From Aculops lycopersici (Eukaryota; Arthropoda; Arachnida; Trombidiformes; Eriophyidae), in assembly GCA_015350385.1 (NCBI GenBank), contig WNKI01000002.1, positions 6,613,500-6,677,499 on the forward strand: a DNA stretch of 64,000 bases, written 5' to 3'. This document shows, piece after piece, positions 52,268 through 63,044 of the stretch. The notes under the pieces were generated by a model. The model ran no database searches. It was not told the origin of the DNA and was given only the letters and a program-made list of their open reading frames with translations. A program made the translations under genes and the position numbers. How positions within the stretch are numbered: position 1 is the stretch's first letter; each line of letters begins with the position of its first letter.

Positions 52268-52488
52268 ATAATTATTATTATCACAACCTTCATAGACTGC
52301 TATTATTATCAAATGCAGATGCAGTTGAATCTCAAATATTCACCCTTGTTGATATTAGTTAGCCTTCGAATATCTGACATATCCTATTTATTATAGCATT
52401 TTATCAATTGTAGGCCCTCTATTTTGCGACACCCGACTAGATCGAACACTGCAAGCCCTTCACTGCCATGAATACTCAGAAACACTTG
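52268..52488 (+). repeat. Duplicated promoter block, copy D (ZIP)
   Basis: Partner of 49625-49882. Here the block's ATG (52468) is the start of the ZIP protein. Confidence 0.82.
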
Positions 52489-53595
52489 GACGTAGCTAGT
52501 GGCACCTTTGTTATTTGGCTCTATGCTTTCACTTCGGTCGTGATAATTAGCATTTGTGGCCTTATACCAATAATATGCATGCCTAGATTGCAAAGAAGCA
52601 AGTACCAGAATGATTTGTTGCAATTCCTAATAGGTTTAGCCATAGGGACTTTAACAGCCGATGCACTTTTGCATTTATTACCAATCTCTAGCCACAAGTA
52701 CGCAACTCATGGACATGGAAACAATCTTACAATATTAGCTAGTAACTTGACAACAACGGAGACCGACAAACATGACCACGAGCATCACGGACACTCACAT
52801 GACGACGATGGATTCTGGTTTGGCTTCATGGCGCTAGTGGGAATTATTGGCTTCCTTGTTATCGAGCGGATTATGAACTTGCTTACGGATGTATTCACCC
52901 ACAAAGGACACTCGGTTGCCTCATCCTCAAAATCAGATGGTGAGCAAAAGAGTAGCACCTCAGTTCCATTGAATACCAGCCCAGAGGAACCAGTACATTA
53001 TCAGCAACAGTCAAATCATCAACATAACTCAAATCACTTGCATCCACATGATCATGCCCATCAGAACCACCATCAACACCAGCACCATCATTTGACTAAC
53101 GACACCAAATCGTTTATGTTTATGATAATCACGGGAGATGGACTGCATAACTTTTTCGATGGAGTTGCAATTGCTGTCGCTTTCAGTAGTAGCCTTACAG
53201 TTGGTCTAGGTACCTCAATAGCAATCCTCTGCCACGAGCTACCCCACGAAATTGGCGACTTCGCTGTTCTAATCAGAGCTGGCATGCCAATCAAGAGAGC
53301 AGTATTATACAATATCCTATCCTCCATATTGTGCCTTCTAGGAGCAACTACCGGTGTCTTCATTGGCAAGATTGATGTTGGCTGGGTTAGCGCCCTTACC
53401 GCGGGTTCGTTCTTGTACATTAGCTTAGTAGACATGGTTCCTCAGCTCGATTGTTATCCCACTAGACCGGCACTTGTTAGGGCAAAGAAACTTATCATTC
53501 AATTAGTTGGAATCTCAACTGGCATTTCAATTATGAGCTTGATTGCCATTTACGAATCTAGTCTCCATTCGATGATATCAACCTTCAATCTATGA
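52468..53595 (+). CDS. ZIP zinc transporter (LIV-1 type)
   Basis: Complete 375-residue ORF with about eight membrane segments. Segments IV-V carry the metal-site residues: HNFFDG (His227, Asp231) and HELPHEIGD (His256, Glu257, His260, Glu261), the HEXPHEXGD form typical of the LIV-1 ZIPs (ZIP4/6/10/12). Two His-rich loops (HDHEHHGHSHDDD; HQNHHQHQHHH) lie between segments II-III and III-IV. LIV-1 proteins move Zn2+ (sometimes Mn/Fe) into the cytosol. The large extracellular N-terminal domain of many LIV-1 members is missing; it starts directly with the first membrane helix. Start, leader and first codons are shared with the upstream DNA of ATG14. Confidence 0.92.
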   Translation: MNTQKHLDVASGTFVIWLYAFTSVVIISICGLIPIICMPRLQRSKYQNDLLQFLIGLAIGTLTADALLHLLPISSHKYATHGHGNNLTILASNLTTTETDKHDHEHHGHSHDDDGFWFGFMALVGIIGFLVIERIMNLLTDVFTHKGHSVASSSKSDGEQKSSTSVPLNTSPEEPVHYQQQSNHQHNSNHLHPHDHAHQNHHQHQHHHLTNDTKSFMFMIITGDGLHNFFDGVAIAVAFSSSLTVGLGTSIAILCHELPHEIGDFAVLIRAGMPIKRAVLYNILSSILCLLGATTGVFIGKIDVGWVSALTAGSFLYISLVDMVPQLDCYPTRPALVRAKKLIIQLVGISTGISIMSLIAIYESSLHSMISTFNL

Positions 53596-53939
53596 CTAAA
53601 CACAGACACGCACATTATCTCGTGACCAATTGACAGTGAAAATATTTTCTCACGAATATGTATCATGTTCTACATACTGACGCTTACTATAACTACAATA
53701 ATAATCTAATGAACTATTAGAAAAAACTAAAACTTCCAACATTGTGTGATAAAATTTAGCGGCGGCTTAGCCTAACTTTATTTCTTTTGCTCTATGTACC
53801 TTCTTTACAAATATTGTTTACTTCTACTCTTGTGGTCTTGGTGGTGCATAGCGACATTTGAAATGAATGAATTGGTGTTCTTTGGTTTAGTTAAGTTTTC
53901 TTTAGTGACAAGCTTAAATAAATAGGTTCATGGAATCAT
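53596..53939. other. Convergent 3' regions, ZIP / CPPED1
   Basis: AT-rich 344 bp holding both 3' UTRs. Nothing else seen. Confidence 0.5.
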
Positions 53940-54938
53940 TTAAAACTCAATCTTTTCTGGAATCTCTGACATTGCATAGTATTGATGTTCAATAGAATTC
54001 TCGAGTACCCTGACTATTCTTGCACCACTTTTGTCGGAACCACATTGGGCCCCGATTGCTGAGGTCACCACTAGTTCCATTCCTTCGAACCAACCCCCTG
54101 CATTCCGATGATAATGACCACACATGATTTTACTGACTCCAGCATCCTTGAACTTTCTCAACCACTCTAGTCGAACATGGCGCTTGATATTGAAGTAGTC
54201 ATCCTCCTCATCAAAGTGTTCCAAGAACCATGGAATATGCTCAAAAACGATAGAATGTTTAAAAAGCTTGCATTTGTCTAAGATGTTTTGGAGCCATTCG
54301 TCTTGTTTCTTGGCGTAATCTTGAACATTCTGGCGATGCTGATAAAACTGCGAATTGATAACTATAAATAAAACATCATTCCTTGTAAAATAGAAATAAT
54401 CATCACCAAAATTTTGCCGAAATTCTGCCACACCCTCCATTGTAGGTTGGTCGCCGACGTCATGATTCCCGCAGACACAAACTAAAGGTATATTGAATTG
54501 CTGATCGAGTCGCTGAAAAATTCTTTTGAAGTCTATAACTTGTCGCCGACGAGTATCTGTAGCTGGCCATGCATCTACTAGGTCGCCGCAGATTATTAAA
54601 AACAATGGCTTCGGCTCCATCCGGCTACAGGTGTCAATAAGTTGCTTGCATAATTCGATCTCTTCACTCCATCCTGGTTCAGTTAACTTGTGAACATAGC
54701 TATCGATCATTCCGAACTGACTGTCGGCTGCCTGAACAAAATGAAAGGGACCAGACCACTTGGTTCGCTGGGGCGCGTCAATGTTACTAAGATCGTAGGC
54801 GTCGTCGAAGTCTAGATGCCGGCGATTCTCAGTTCTGATTCTGAACATTGCGGCGTCTTGCAGCTTGCTTTGGTAATCGGCATCGTTGTTGTTGTCTTGA
54901 CGACCGTTGTTGTCTTGGCGTGAATTCCGATCTTCCAT
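53940..54938 (-). CDS. CPPED1: CPPED1-like metallophosphatase
   Basis: Complete 332-residue ORF. The calcineurin-like metal ligands are in order: AADSQFG (Asp, Gln), ICGDLVDA, CGNHD, FEHIPWFL and MCGHYHRNAGG. The D-x-Q variant of the first motif and GNHDVGDQPT match CPPED1 (CSTP1). Human CPPED1 dephosphorylates AKT1 and limits adipocyte glucose uptake. About 50 N-terminal residues are Asn/Asp/Gln-rich and extra. No intron. Confidence 0.92.
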   Translation of the reverse strand: MEDRNSRQDNNGRQDNNNDADYQSKLQDAAMFRIRTENRRHLDFDDAYDLSNIDAPQRTKWSGPFHFVQAADSQFGMIDSYVHKLTEPGWSEEIELCKQLIDTCSRMEPKPLFLIICGDLVDAWPATDTRRRQVIDFKRIFQRLDQQFNIPLVCVCGNHDVGDQPTMEGVAEFRQNFGDDYFYFTRNDVLFIVINSQFYQHRQNVQDYAKKQDEWLQNILDKCKLFKHSIVFEHIPWFLEHFDEEDDYFNIKRHVRLEWLRKFKDAGVSKIMCGHYHRNAGGWFEGMELVVTSAIGAQCGSDKSGARIVRVLENSIEHQYYAMSEIPEKIEF

Positions 54939-57481
54939 CTTGACAAAAGGGTTTTCTCTAATTTATAAACGATGATTTGATTTTGCTACCTGATTTCATC
55001 ATAACTTGTTTCATTTTCGTCGCACTCTTCATTTGTTATTGTTTCTGTTTACTAAAATAAACAGTATTGTTCGTCTTGTCGAAGCGCATACACGCACGAC
55101 ATCCCGCTCAGCACACTCACTCACTCAGGCGCCAATGAGGGACAAAGCGAGCGCGCCGCCAAGACTGCCGCTTCTTGCGTGATGCTAGCTAGGCAAAAAA
55201 AACGGACAAACGCAAGCTAGAGACACGGCGAGCAAGGAAGCGTTGCGCTTTCAGTTCGCAAAGAATGGCGCCCCGGACGACCGCGTTGGCGGTGGTTACA
55301 TCGCCTTGCGACTAGCGCTAAAGCTGCTGGAGCTGCTCAAGTAGGTGACCGCCAAATTGGCCACTCAGGCTAACTTCACGTAAGCAGCGCAGGCACCACG
55401 AAAGCGTCTGCTCGCTTGTAGACATCGACATCGACGCCAGCGGCCGCGTGCTCCAGCAAACAACTGAAACGAACAATCGTGGCACGTAGAGTGCTTCCTC
55501 TACGTGGACCTGTCTTGGCCTTTGAGTAGCACCGAATCTCGGGCGCGATTACGCGAAAATCATGAGCGGCCCTTGCGTGGCAAGTCGGGCCACGCGCGGC
55601 TTGCGGTCGGAGTGCCGCTATGCGCCACTCTCAAGCCAACCTCTTGCAATTGTGCTGGACACTTGGTCAACATCATCAGCATCACTTGTTAAGAGACTTG
55701 ACCCACTCGAGGCGGCAGAAAAGCTGACGATCGACAACTTTACCTCCGTTAGTAGTGATTCGGTCAGCCCGTTTGAGTGAATGTTAGAACGAACAAGTGT
55801 AAATGACTCAATTGGCTTGCCGCAGATCGACCGACCAGCATGCAGATGAACAGATTGATGGCGGGAGGCGCGTATCCGCGGAGAGGAGGCTTCTTTCGAG
55901 TTCTCCTGAGTAACTCGCTGAGTTGAAATTTACAGTCTAACAAACGAAAGTAGCCATTCTAAACAGACGTGGCCCTATAGGCGACCTGACGAGTCCAAGA
56001 CAGTGAGAGTGTGCAATATTTTAACTCGACACATTGGCGCCTGTTTAGCCGAGCCTCAACCCGCTCATTGTGCTCACCTATCGTCCTCCACTAGCGCATG
56101 AGTCAGCACAGCACACATTCTGTTGTCCAGGGTGAAGCGGCGCCAGAAGGAGTTCGACAAAAACATGGTGAGCAATCTGCTAGTCGTCAAGGCACTTATC
56201 GTGAGTGGTGCTGTGAAGGCTAAATTGGTTGTGCATTGTTTTGGTCTTTGGAACTCGTAAGTCCAAGCTGCCGCTGATATTCGATTCTACACCAAAGGGA
56301 GCCACTAAGCCCAGAGTTGCGTGCTTTAAAGCCATCGAGGGGAGAAATCCAACGATAGGTGCTAGCTAGAGAAGCAGACGGCAGGTGGAGATTAACGAGC
56401 TTGGTAAAAACAGGGTATCACTTCCGGGAAGCCGAATTAGATATGATGGCACTCGAATCAACTGACGCGGCCCTCGAATCGAGAGGTGCCTCGTGACTTG
56501 AACTTATAATCGATATTAGAGCTGATGTTGAGAGAGGTGAATTAGTAGAACAAGTAACAGAGTTAGCTGCTGGCTGCCTGCCTATCGCGCCAACATCCAG
56601 TTGGCAAAGCAAATTAAATTATCGAGCTAAACTTTTTGTTCACATAGCGATCAGCTGAGTCGCGACAGTACATCGTCCTGTTACTCTTTCCATTTCTCTG
56701 TTTGTTATGTGAATGGAATTTTCTACAATCGGCACACTCTCACTCATTGCCCCATCCGCTAGCGGCCAGGAAATCATTAAAAACCAAACCCTTTGACCAA
56801 AACAACCTGTGGCCCAGCAGGAAGCGATCACACGCGTTTCAATTTGCACGGCCTCCAAGGCTGTTGAATGGCCTGCTTAGTCGATTCTCATTTTAGCTAT
56901 TTATTCATTCCTGAGGCACAGGATCACACAAATCTTGTGCCATAAATCGATCAAAATTCATTCCAATTTGGACAATCCAACTCCATTATCATGCCCGTGA
57001 ACTGTGCATACTTGTCAAGCTCGATGGCAAGCTCGATGGCAGTAGTTAGCTCGCCTGTTGCTAAAATTATCTTGCTCATCAATAACGAACACCCACTAAA
57101 CTGCTCGCTGTGTGTGTGAGCATTCTAGTGATAGATAGTGTCGAAAGATGCGCTAGCCAATACTGAGTGATATGATTGAGAACGGAAAATGCGCCCATCA
57201 AAATTTGCGACATCTACTTGTTGTGGCAAAATGTATATGTATTCATTTTTGTTTATTGAACAAGCACTATACGCTAATAACATGTGGCAGTGGAAAAAAC
57301 ACTACGCTGTCTTGGCGTGAACTTAAGATTTGGATAAAACTTTGGATTGCAATTAAATGATCGCAATGATTTCTCCCAACATATTTGGACCCAATTGATC
57401 ACCAGTTGATCGGAATTAGAATCAATCTAGAGTAGAGATAAAAGGGCCACCTAGACGGAAGGCTGCGGTGATAAACACTCA
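54939..57481. other. Intergenic, 2.5 kb; GC-rich part 55.1-55.8 kb
   Basis: Contains no recognised protein. The part 55080-55790 is more GC- and CpG-rich than its surroundings and has several coding-looking but broken frames (see the next entry). A perfect 9-bp hairpin (CACGTAGAG/CTCTACGTG) lies at 55483-55506. The 3' part is AT-rich and includes the SLC22 upstream region. Confidence 0.5.
55220..55780 (+). pseudogene. Possible decayed gene in GC-rich island
   Basis: Plus-strand frames read like protein but are split by stops: SKEALRFQFAKNGAPDDR and GGGYIALRLALKLLELLK end at TAG (about 55345), and an ATG frame at 55562-55780 (72 codons) closes with LDPLEAAEKLTIDNFTSVSS before TGA. Further on, at 56143-56180, VKRRQKEFDKNM sits between acceptor- and donor-like sites. 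I cannot name a family. It may equally be a CpG-rich regulatory island whose frames are open by chance. Confidence 0.18.
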
Positions 57482-59329
57482 ATGATGACAACCGATAAAG
57501 TAACTTACAAAAACTGGAATAGTAGTAATCAGGATGATCAAGTAGATGAGAATTTGCCCTTGGAATTAACGGGATCTAGAAAATCATACAACAACAACAA
57601 CAACAAGAATGACATCAACATCAATATTAGCTCTTCACATCAAAATGATACAGGCGACAATGGTGATAAGAAGAACACAATTAATGTTGCTAGTATCATT
57701 GGCGAGTTTGGTTTCTATCAACTCTCATTGACCATATTTACACTATTTCGCTATACACTCACCGCCATGATGACAAATGCCGGCCCTCTATTGGCGCCGG
57801 ATGCAAAGTTTTGGTGCCAAATACCAAAGGAACTTAATGATTCCATTGCAATTCCAAAAAATCTTACTCGAATGGATTACCTAGCGTCCAAGTGTCAGGT
57901 GCAATTAGTGAATGGGAGCCAATTTGAGTGTAAAAGTTGGACCTATGATACAACAGGCACAGGTATAACATTAACCGATACATTCAATTTAGTCTGCGAT
58001 CGCGATTGGCTTCGTTCAGCCTTCCAGAGTATGGTTAGCATTGGCATTGTCTTTGCAGCAGTAATTTGGGGCTCCATCTCGGATCGACATGGCCGCAAGC
58101 TAACCTTATGGATTTGCTTTGTCTGGACCTTAATCGCAAGCTTTGTGTCTTTTATGGCCGAGGATCTAATCGTTTTCGCAATAGCCAGATGTTTGAGCAC
58201 ATTTGGGGACTTAGGAACAGTGACCTCCCTATCAACACTGATAGTTGAGACACTCGGCAACAAGTACCGCGGACCCATTGGATTGATCGTCTACACTGGC
58301 TGGGCATTTGGTGTGATGCTGATGCCCTGGCTAGTCGACTACTACCTGAACTTTAGACACTCAATGCTATTTCTCATGGCCTGCCACTTGTTGAGCTTGC
58401 CCTGGCTCCTAACGTTGGGCGAGTCAATTCGATGGTCGCTAGTGAACGGATTCCCCGACGAGGCTCATCGAGAGGTGAGACGGATTTGTAGGTTTAACTG
58501 TTCAGGCGATCAGGATTCACTCCATATGGTTGATACTCAATTTAACAAGCTCAAGGAAAAGTTTGTCCTCGCAGGCCGAAGACAAAAAGCCTATAGAGAG
58601 AATGTAGAGTCCAAGATGAGCTGGCCCACCTTCATTTTAATGTCTCTCTTTGGTGGCATGAGTAAAGTGGGAGAGATCTTCAAGTCACGCGTTTTAGCTA
58701 TCACCGCAACTACCATAATTTGGACCACATTCACCTCGGAACTACTGTACATGCTATTTGTATTGATGAACTCAGATATTGGAGAAGATACAAAGCTCAA
58801 CTATGCTATTGGTGGAATTATGGAAACCCTCGCTACCATTCTAAGCATAATCATGGTTTCCATTCTAAGCCGCAAACTATCGCTTGTGTCGACATTAGTC
58901 TCACTCTCGGGACTCTGTTGTACCTTGGCATATACTCATCACAATGCTTCCATCTCAGTTTGGGTTCTCAATTTAACTAAGCTATCCGTCTCGACACTTA
59001 CCTCGCTTGTTTACGTAACGACAACCGAGATTTATCCCACCAACTTGCGACAAACTGGCTTTGGACTGTCCAGCACAGTTGGAAGCATGGGTGCAGTTGT
59101 CGCCCCCTTCATTCGACACGAATTGACAAATCTCATCGGTATGACCCGAGTGATGCAAATACTCATGATTTTGCCGCTAAGTGCTGCGATAGTTATAATA
59201 TTCAATCTTAGAGAGACCAAAGGTGTCGAGTTGCCGGACGAAGTGGACGAACTTGAAACAGAAACTAGTTTCATGTCTGCTAGCGGGCGGCGCGATTCGA
59301 GGTTATCCTCATTATCTTGGAAAAACTAG
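57482..59329 (+). CDS. SLC22-type organic ion transporter
   Basis: Complete 615-residue ORF with about 12 membrane segments. Signature pieces of the SLC22 (organic cation/anion) group are ITLTDTFNLVCDRDWLRSAFQS before segment 2, GSISDRHGRKLTLW between 2 and 3, and GESIRWSLVNGFPDEA after segment 6, plus TTEIYPTNLRQTGFG near segment 10. The first loop has several Cys and N-glycosylation sites (NLT, NGS, NDS). The N-terminus is hydrophilic and Asn-rich, longer than usual. The substrate cannot be read. AATAAA at 59345-59350 follows the stop by 15 bp. Confidence 0.9.
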   Translation: MMTTDKVTYKNWNSSNQDDQVDENLPLELTGSRKSYNNNNNKNDININISSSHQNDTGDNGDKKNTINVASIIGEFGFYQLSLTIFTLFRYTLTAMMTNAGPLLAPDAKFWCQIPKELNDSIAIPKNLTRMDYLASKCQVQLVNGSQFECKSWTYDTTGTGITLTDTFNLVCDRDWLRSAFQSMVSIGIVFAAVIWGSISDRHGRKLTLWICFVWTLIASFVSFMAEDLIVFAIARCLSTFGDLGTVTSLSTLIVETLGNKYRGPIGLIVYTGWAFGVMLMPWLVDYYLNFRHSMLFLMACHLLSLPWLLTLGESIRWSLVNGFPDEAHREVRRICRFNCSGDQDSLHMVDTQFNKLKEKFVLAGRRQKAYRENVESKMSWPTFILMSLFGGMSKVGEIFKSRVLAITATTIIWTTFTSELLYMLFVLMNSDIGEDTKLNYAIGGIMETLATILSIIMVSILSRKLSLVSTLVSLSGLCCTLAYTHHNASISVWVLNLTKLSVSTLTSLVYVTTTEIYPTNLRQTGFGLSSTVGSMGAVVAPFIRHELTNLIGMTRVMQILMILPLSAAIVIIFNLRETKGVELPDEVDELETETSFMSASGRRDSRLSSLSWKN

Positions 59330-59683
59330 AATTGATGATATTCAAATAAATTGTTACGTTGTTTTATTAAATGATTCCAGTCTCGTTACTTTCTAATATG
59401 TATTTTATCAACTATTGATTAGAGGTAGATTTTAACACTGCGCCAGCGCATCCGATTCACGAATGAACTCTTGCATGAAACGTGCTGGCAGCGTGGGCGC
59501 CGAATTTTGTGTAGAGAATGCAGGCATGGTTCAATGTTTACATTCAAGTTTGATTAGAAGAGCAAACCGGCAAACTCATTGAATGATTTATATTTAAATC
59601 ATCTAATCATCCAATAATTTAATTATTATAAATTAATTATTATCATATTCAAATCAATTAGATATAATCAATAAAGCCACACA
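59330..59683. other. Intergenic SLC22 / GNL2
   Basis: 354 bp, AT-rich, with SLC22 3' UTR and GNL2 upstream region. A TTATTATAAATTAATTATTAT palindromic AT stretch lies near 59624-59644. Confidence 0.5.
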
Positions 59684-61057
59684 ATGCCTAGCAATCACAG
59701 TCTCAATGTGGACCGTCCAAGAGACAAAAATGACAAGAGCCTCCGAGATAAGGGAACCATTCGGCGGCTTATGATGTACAAGGGAGGTAAAGCCGTAAGG
59801 AATAGTCAAGGAAAAGTCGTAAAGCCAGCCATATACCAATCTTGGAACAAAAGTGGAACCCGAGCTCGTGTTGAACCCAATCAAAAGTGGTTCGGTAACA
59901 CTAGAACTGTTACCCAAGATAATTTGCAAAAGTTTCAAACTGAGCTCAAGAATGCAGTCAATGATCCCACTCAAGTTATCCTCAAGCCCACAAAGTTACC
60001 CGTTACATTACTGAATGATAAGACGAAGCAGCCTAAAGCTCCTGTACTAAACATCCAACCTTTTGGAGAAACCTTCGGCAAGTCAGCCAAGAGGAAGCGG
60101 CCAAATATACAAATGTTAGACTACGAAAGTTTGGTTGAGTCTGCGTCTAGTAAACAAGAGAAATACCACGAGGAAGATGACACAAAGTTGGAATCTCAAA
60201 TCGAGAAGAAGTCTCTCGAATTTAGAGATGAGAGGCGAGACCCACTATTGAGAGCTGGTCAATCAAAAAGAATCTACAATGAGCTATTCAAGGTTATCGA
60301 CTCTTCAGATGTCCTATTACAAGTGGTGGATGTTCGTGATCCAATGGGCACACGATCATCTTATTTGGAGACCTACCTCAAGAAGGAGAAACCTTTCAAG
60401 CACTTGGTTATTATCTTGAACAAGTGCGATTTAGTTCCAGTTCAAGTGACCAAAGCGTGGGTTAAGATTTTATCCAAAGAGTATCCAACTCTATCATTCA
60501 GAGCCTCAACTAGCAACCCGTTCGGAAAATCAGACTTGATCGGATTGTTTAGGCAATTTGTAAATTTACACAAAGATAAGAAGCAGATCAGCATTGGAAT
60601 TGTAGGCTATCCTAATGTAGGTAAATCCTCACTCATAAACGCCCTGAAGGCCAAGAAGGTTTGTGAAGTTGCACCAATTGCTGGCGAGACTAAGGTTTGG
60701 CAATACATATCTTTAATGAAAGGACTCTACCTTATTGATTGTCCAGGAGTAGTACATCCGCAAAATGAGAGTGATACTGACATTGTTCTAAAGAATGTTG
60801 TTCGAATTGAGAACATCCAAGATCCCGAATCACACATCGGCGAAATCCTAAAGCGAGTGGATAGCGCTTTCATCAAGAAGCATTACAAGGTAGGCGAATG
60901 GGAGGATCCAATTGATTTTCTTGAACAGTTAGCGAGACGAATGGGCAAACTATCTAAAGGAGGGCATGCGGATACAAACACAACAGCCAGGATGGTACTG
61001 AACGACTGGCAACGAGGCCGATTGCCCTACTTTGTTAGACCACCATCGTACGAGTAA
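59684..61057 (+). CDS. GNL2: GNL2/NOG2 nucleolar GTPase
   Basis: Complete 457-residue ORF. The N-terminal NGP1NT region (KGTIRRLMMYKGGKAVRNSQGKV, WFGNTRTVTQ) is followed by a circularly permuted GTPase: G4 NKCD at 246-249 precedes G1 GYPNVGKSS at 308-316 and G3 DCPG at 352-355. The end is WQRGRLPYFVRPP. GNL2 (Nog2) binds late nucleolar/nucleoplasmic pre-60S particles and acts before export. The human protein is about 730 residues, so the variable basic C-terminal tail is missing here. No intron. Confidence 0.94.
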   Translation: MPSNHSLNVDRPRDKNDKSLRDKGTIRRLMMYKGGKAVRNSQGKVVKPAIYQSWNKSGTRARVEPNQKWFGNTRTVTQDNLQKFQTELKNAVNDPTQVILKPTKLPVTLLNDKTKQPKAPVLNIQPFGETFGKSAKRKRPNIQMLDYESLVESASSKQEKYHEEDDTKLESQIEKKSLEFRDERRDPLLRAGQSKRIYNELFKVIDSSDVLLQVVDVRDPMGTRSSYLETYLKKEKPFKHLVIILNKCDLVPVQVTKAWVKILSKEYPTLSFRASTSNPFGKSDLIGLFRQFVNLHKDKKQISIGIVGYPNVGKSSLINALKAKKVCEVAPIAGETKVWQYISLMKGLYLIDCPGVVHPQNESDTDIVLKNVVRIENIQDPESHIGEILKRVDSAFIKKHYKVGEWEDPIDFLEQLARRMGKLSKGGHADTNTTARMVLNDWQRGRLPYFVRPPSYE

Positions 61058-63044
61058 ACCGTCGTCGTAGTCGTTTGGCTAGTTCCTGTCATTCTTTGTC
61101 GTCCCGGGAAGCGACTTTCTCCATCTTTCTCTTTTCTGAGTGCTGCCGCTGCCATTGTCACCACAAGTTGTTGTCAGATGAGAGGTAAAGCAGTTAGATG
61201 GAAACAAAGGAGATTAATGCGAGCAGCAAAGAGTGGGAAAAAATCTTTTGCCTCTTGAATAACTCTCTAAACTAATCTCTTCAAGTGAGAGAAAAGATTC
61301 AAGTTTTTGCACTCACTTAATTCACAGCAACAAAGTCTCAACTTTCACCTGAGAACCTCGAGAGTCAAGTTGGTTTGGCGGAGATATTTTCAGATGCCTG
61401 AGTGGAGTTTTACTCTGTAATAGTTGTCGCTATTACTTTGCTTTGTCTTTTTTGACTCCTTGAAATCCGGATGTGCATCTCTCCGTTAGTTTGTTGGCAA
61501 ACTTCGAATTGACTTCTTCTTCTTCTCATTTTTCATAGAAGCAGTGGACAGGAATAAAATTTTAGCTGAGTTGTGTAGTTGAAAATATTATTGTTTCTCT
61601 CGCCACGATTTGCAGTTCCGTAGAGCTCCTCAACGATTTCCGGTCTCACTTTAAACCACACTCACTAAACTGAACCGAAATCGACAGAGAGAAAGAGAAA
61701 AGTGGACAGGCAAAGACAGGAGAACAATAGAGCTTGTCAGTTGGTTGTGCGAGGCGCCTCTTTAATTTCATCATCATCAAGTGGCATAAACATTTTTATT
61801 TTTTGCATTCATTCATTCAGAACACCACCAATACCTCGAGTTAGCGGGCGACGAAAATTTTTAGCTTGTACCATACAGAAGGCAGCAACATCAAGAAAAT
61901 CAACAAGTTGTTCCGCTCGCTGTTAGGCTAGCCAACGGTCAAGTGGCTGCGCGAATGGCTCTGGCGTTTGATCGTAACTGTTTTGTCGTTTTTGTTGTTG
62001 TTATTTTGGTTAGACAAGTGCTCAGCCACCAATGATTTACAAGCTCAACGAGTTCCAAAACTTGAAAGCGTAACTCGCAAACAAGCGGCAACAAGAGAGC
62101 CCCATAGAAGTAGCTCGAGAGTAGGAAACTATACGATCAGCGACTGGAGTTGCAAGTGAGGTTTTTTATATTCTATTTTGCGACATCAACATCATCATCA
62201 AGCAAAACAACAGGGGAACAAAATTGACGTTTGCAATTGAACTGCATTCTTGAACAACGGAAACAAAGGTGCTTCTTCTTCTTCTCCTTGTTGCTCTTTT
62301 GCAAGGATGTGGAAGTTGGCACTTGATTTTGGTCATACTTGTTGTTGATGCTGTGGTCAGTTTGAGGTGTAAACTTATTGTATTTAGCCGCGAGTATTGC
62401 TATCGACAGTGAAGCTTCTATCTGCACCGCAAGTTGTGATGGTAGAAGGAAAACCGGTGGCGATGATTTGGTGATTTCAGTGGTAGTAGTAGTAGTAGTA
62501 GTAGTAGTAGTGTTACCTTGTTGGCGAGAGAGTTGTCGTCTTCGCTTCTTGCGCAACAATTGATTTTAACGCATCAAATTGATTGCTCGCTTGATCGCAT
62601 CAACAAGTGTCTGTGTATGTGTGTGGTTCCCGATGAGAAGAAGAGATAAACTGGACTTTTAGCTCGTTTCTCGGACTAGTTGTTGAATGCAAGAATGTGA
62701 GAGACCACGATGAGATAGAAAAGAAACCAACTATGACCATTAGACTACCAAAAATCGACTCGAGAAAAGTCAACAAAGAGGAACGAACTGGACTTGAAAT
62801 ATCGCAGAATAAACTAAGAACCATCAGTATTTATACTAATCCGTGATCCAATTTCAAGATGCCACTAGTCACCCGAAGCGTTGGCAGAATGTCAACGCTT
62901 TCGAGTTGTTGGAATTGTATTAAATTTTATCATGTTATTTTATATCATATCTTACTATTACACATTAATCAAATCAACTCACTTGAAGATCAAGCCACAA
63001 GTCAACTCCCATCCATCCGTAGCACTCAAGTCATCAACCTGCTG
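61058..63044. other. Intergenic, 2 kb, no supported gene
   Basis: No recognised protein. An ATG at about 61954 opens a short hydrophobic frame (MALAFDRNCFVVFVVVILV) that stops after 28 codons. A (GTA)n run is at 62482-62511. The 3' part is likely promoter and leader of the gene that starts at 63045. Confidence 0.5.
62482..62511. repeat. GTA trinucleotide run
   Basis: Nine to ten GTA units in a row, non-coding as far as I can tell. Confidence 0.8.
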
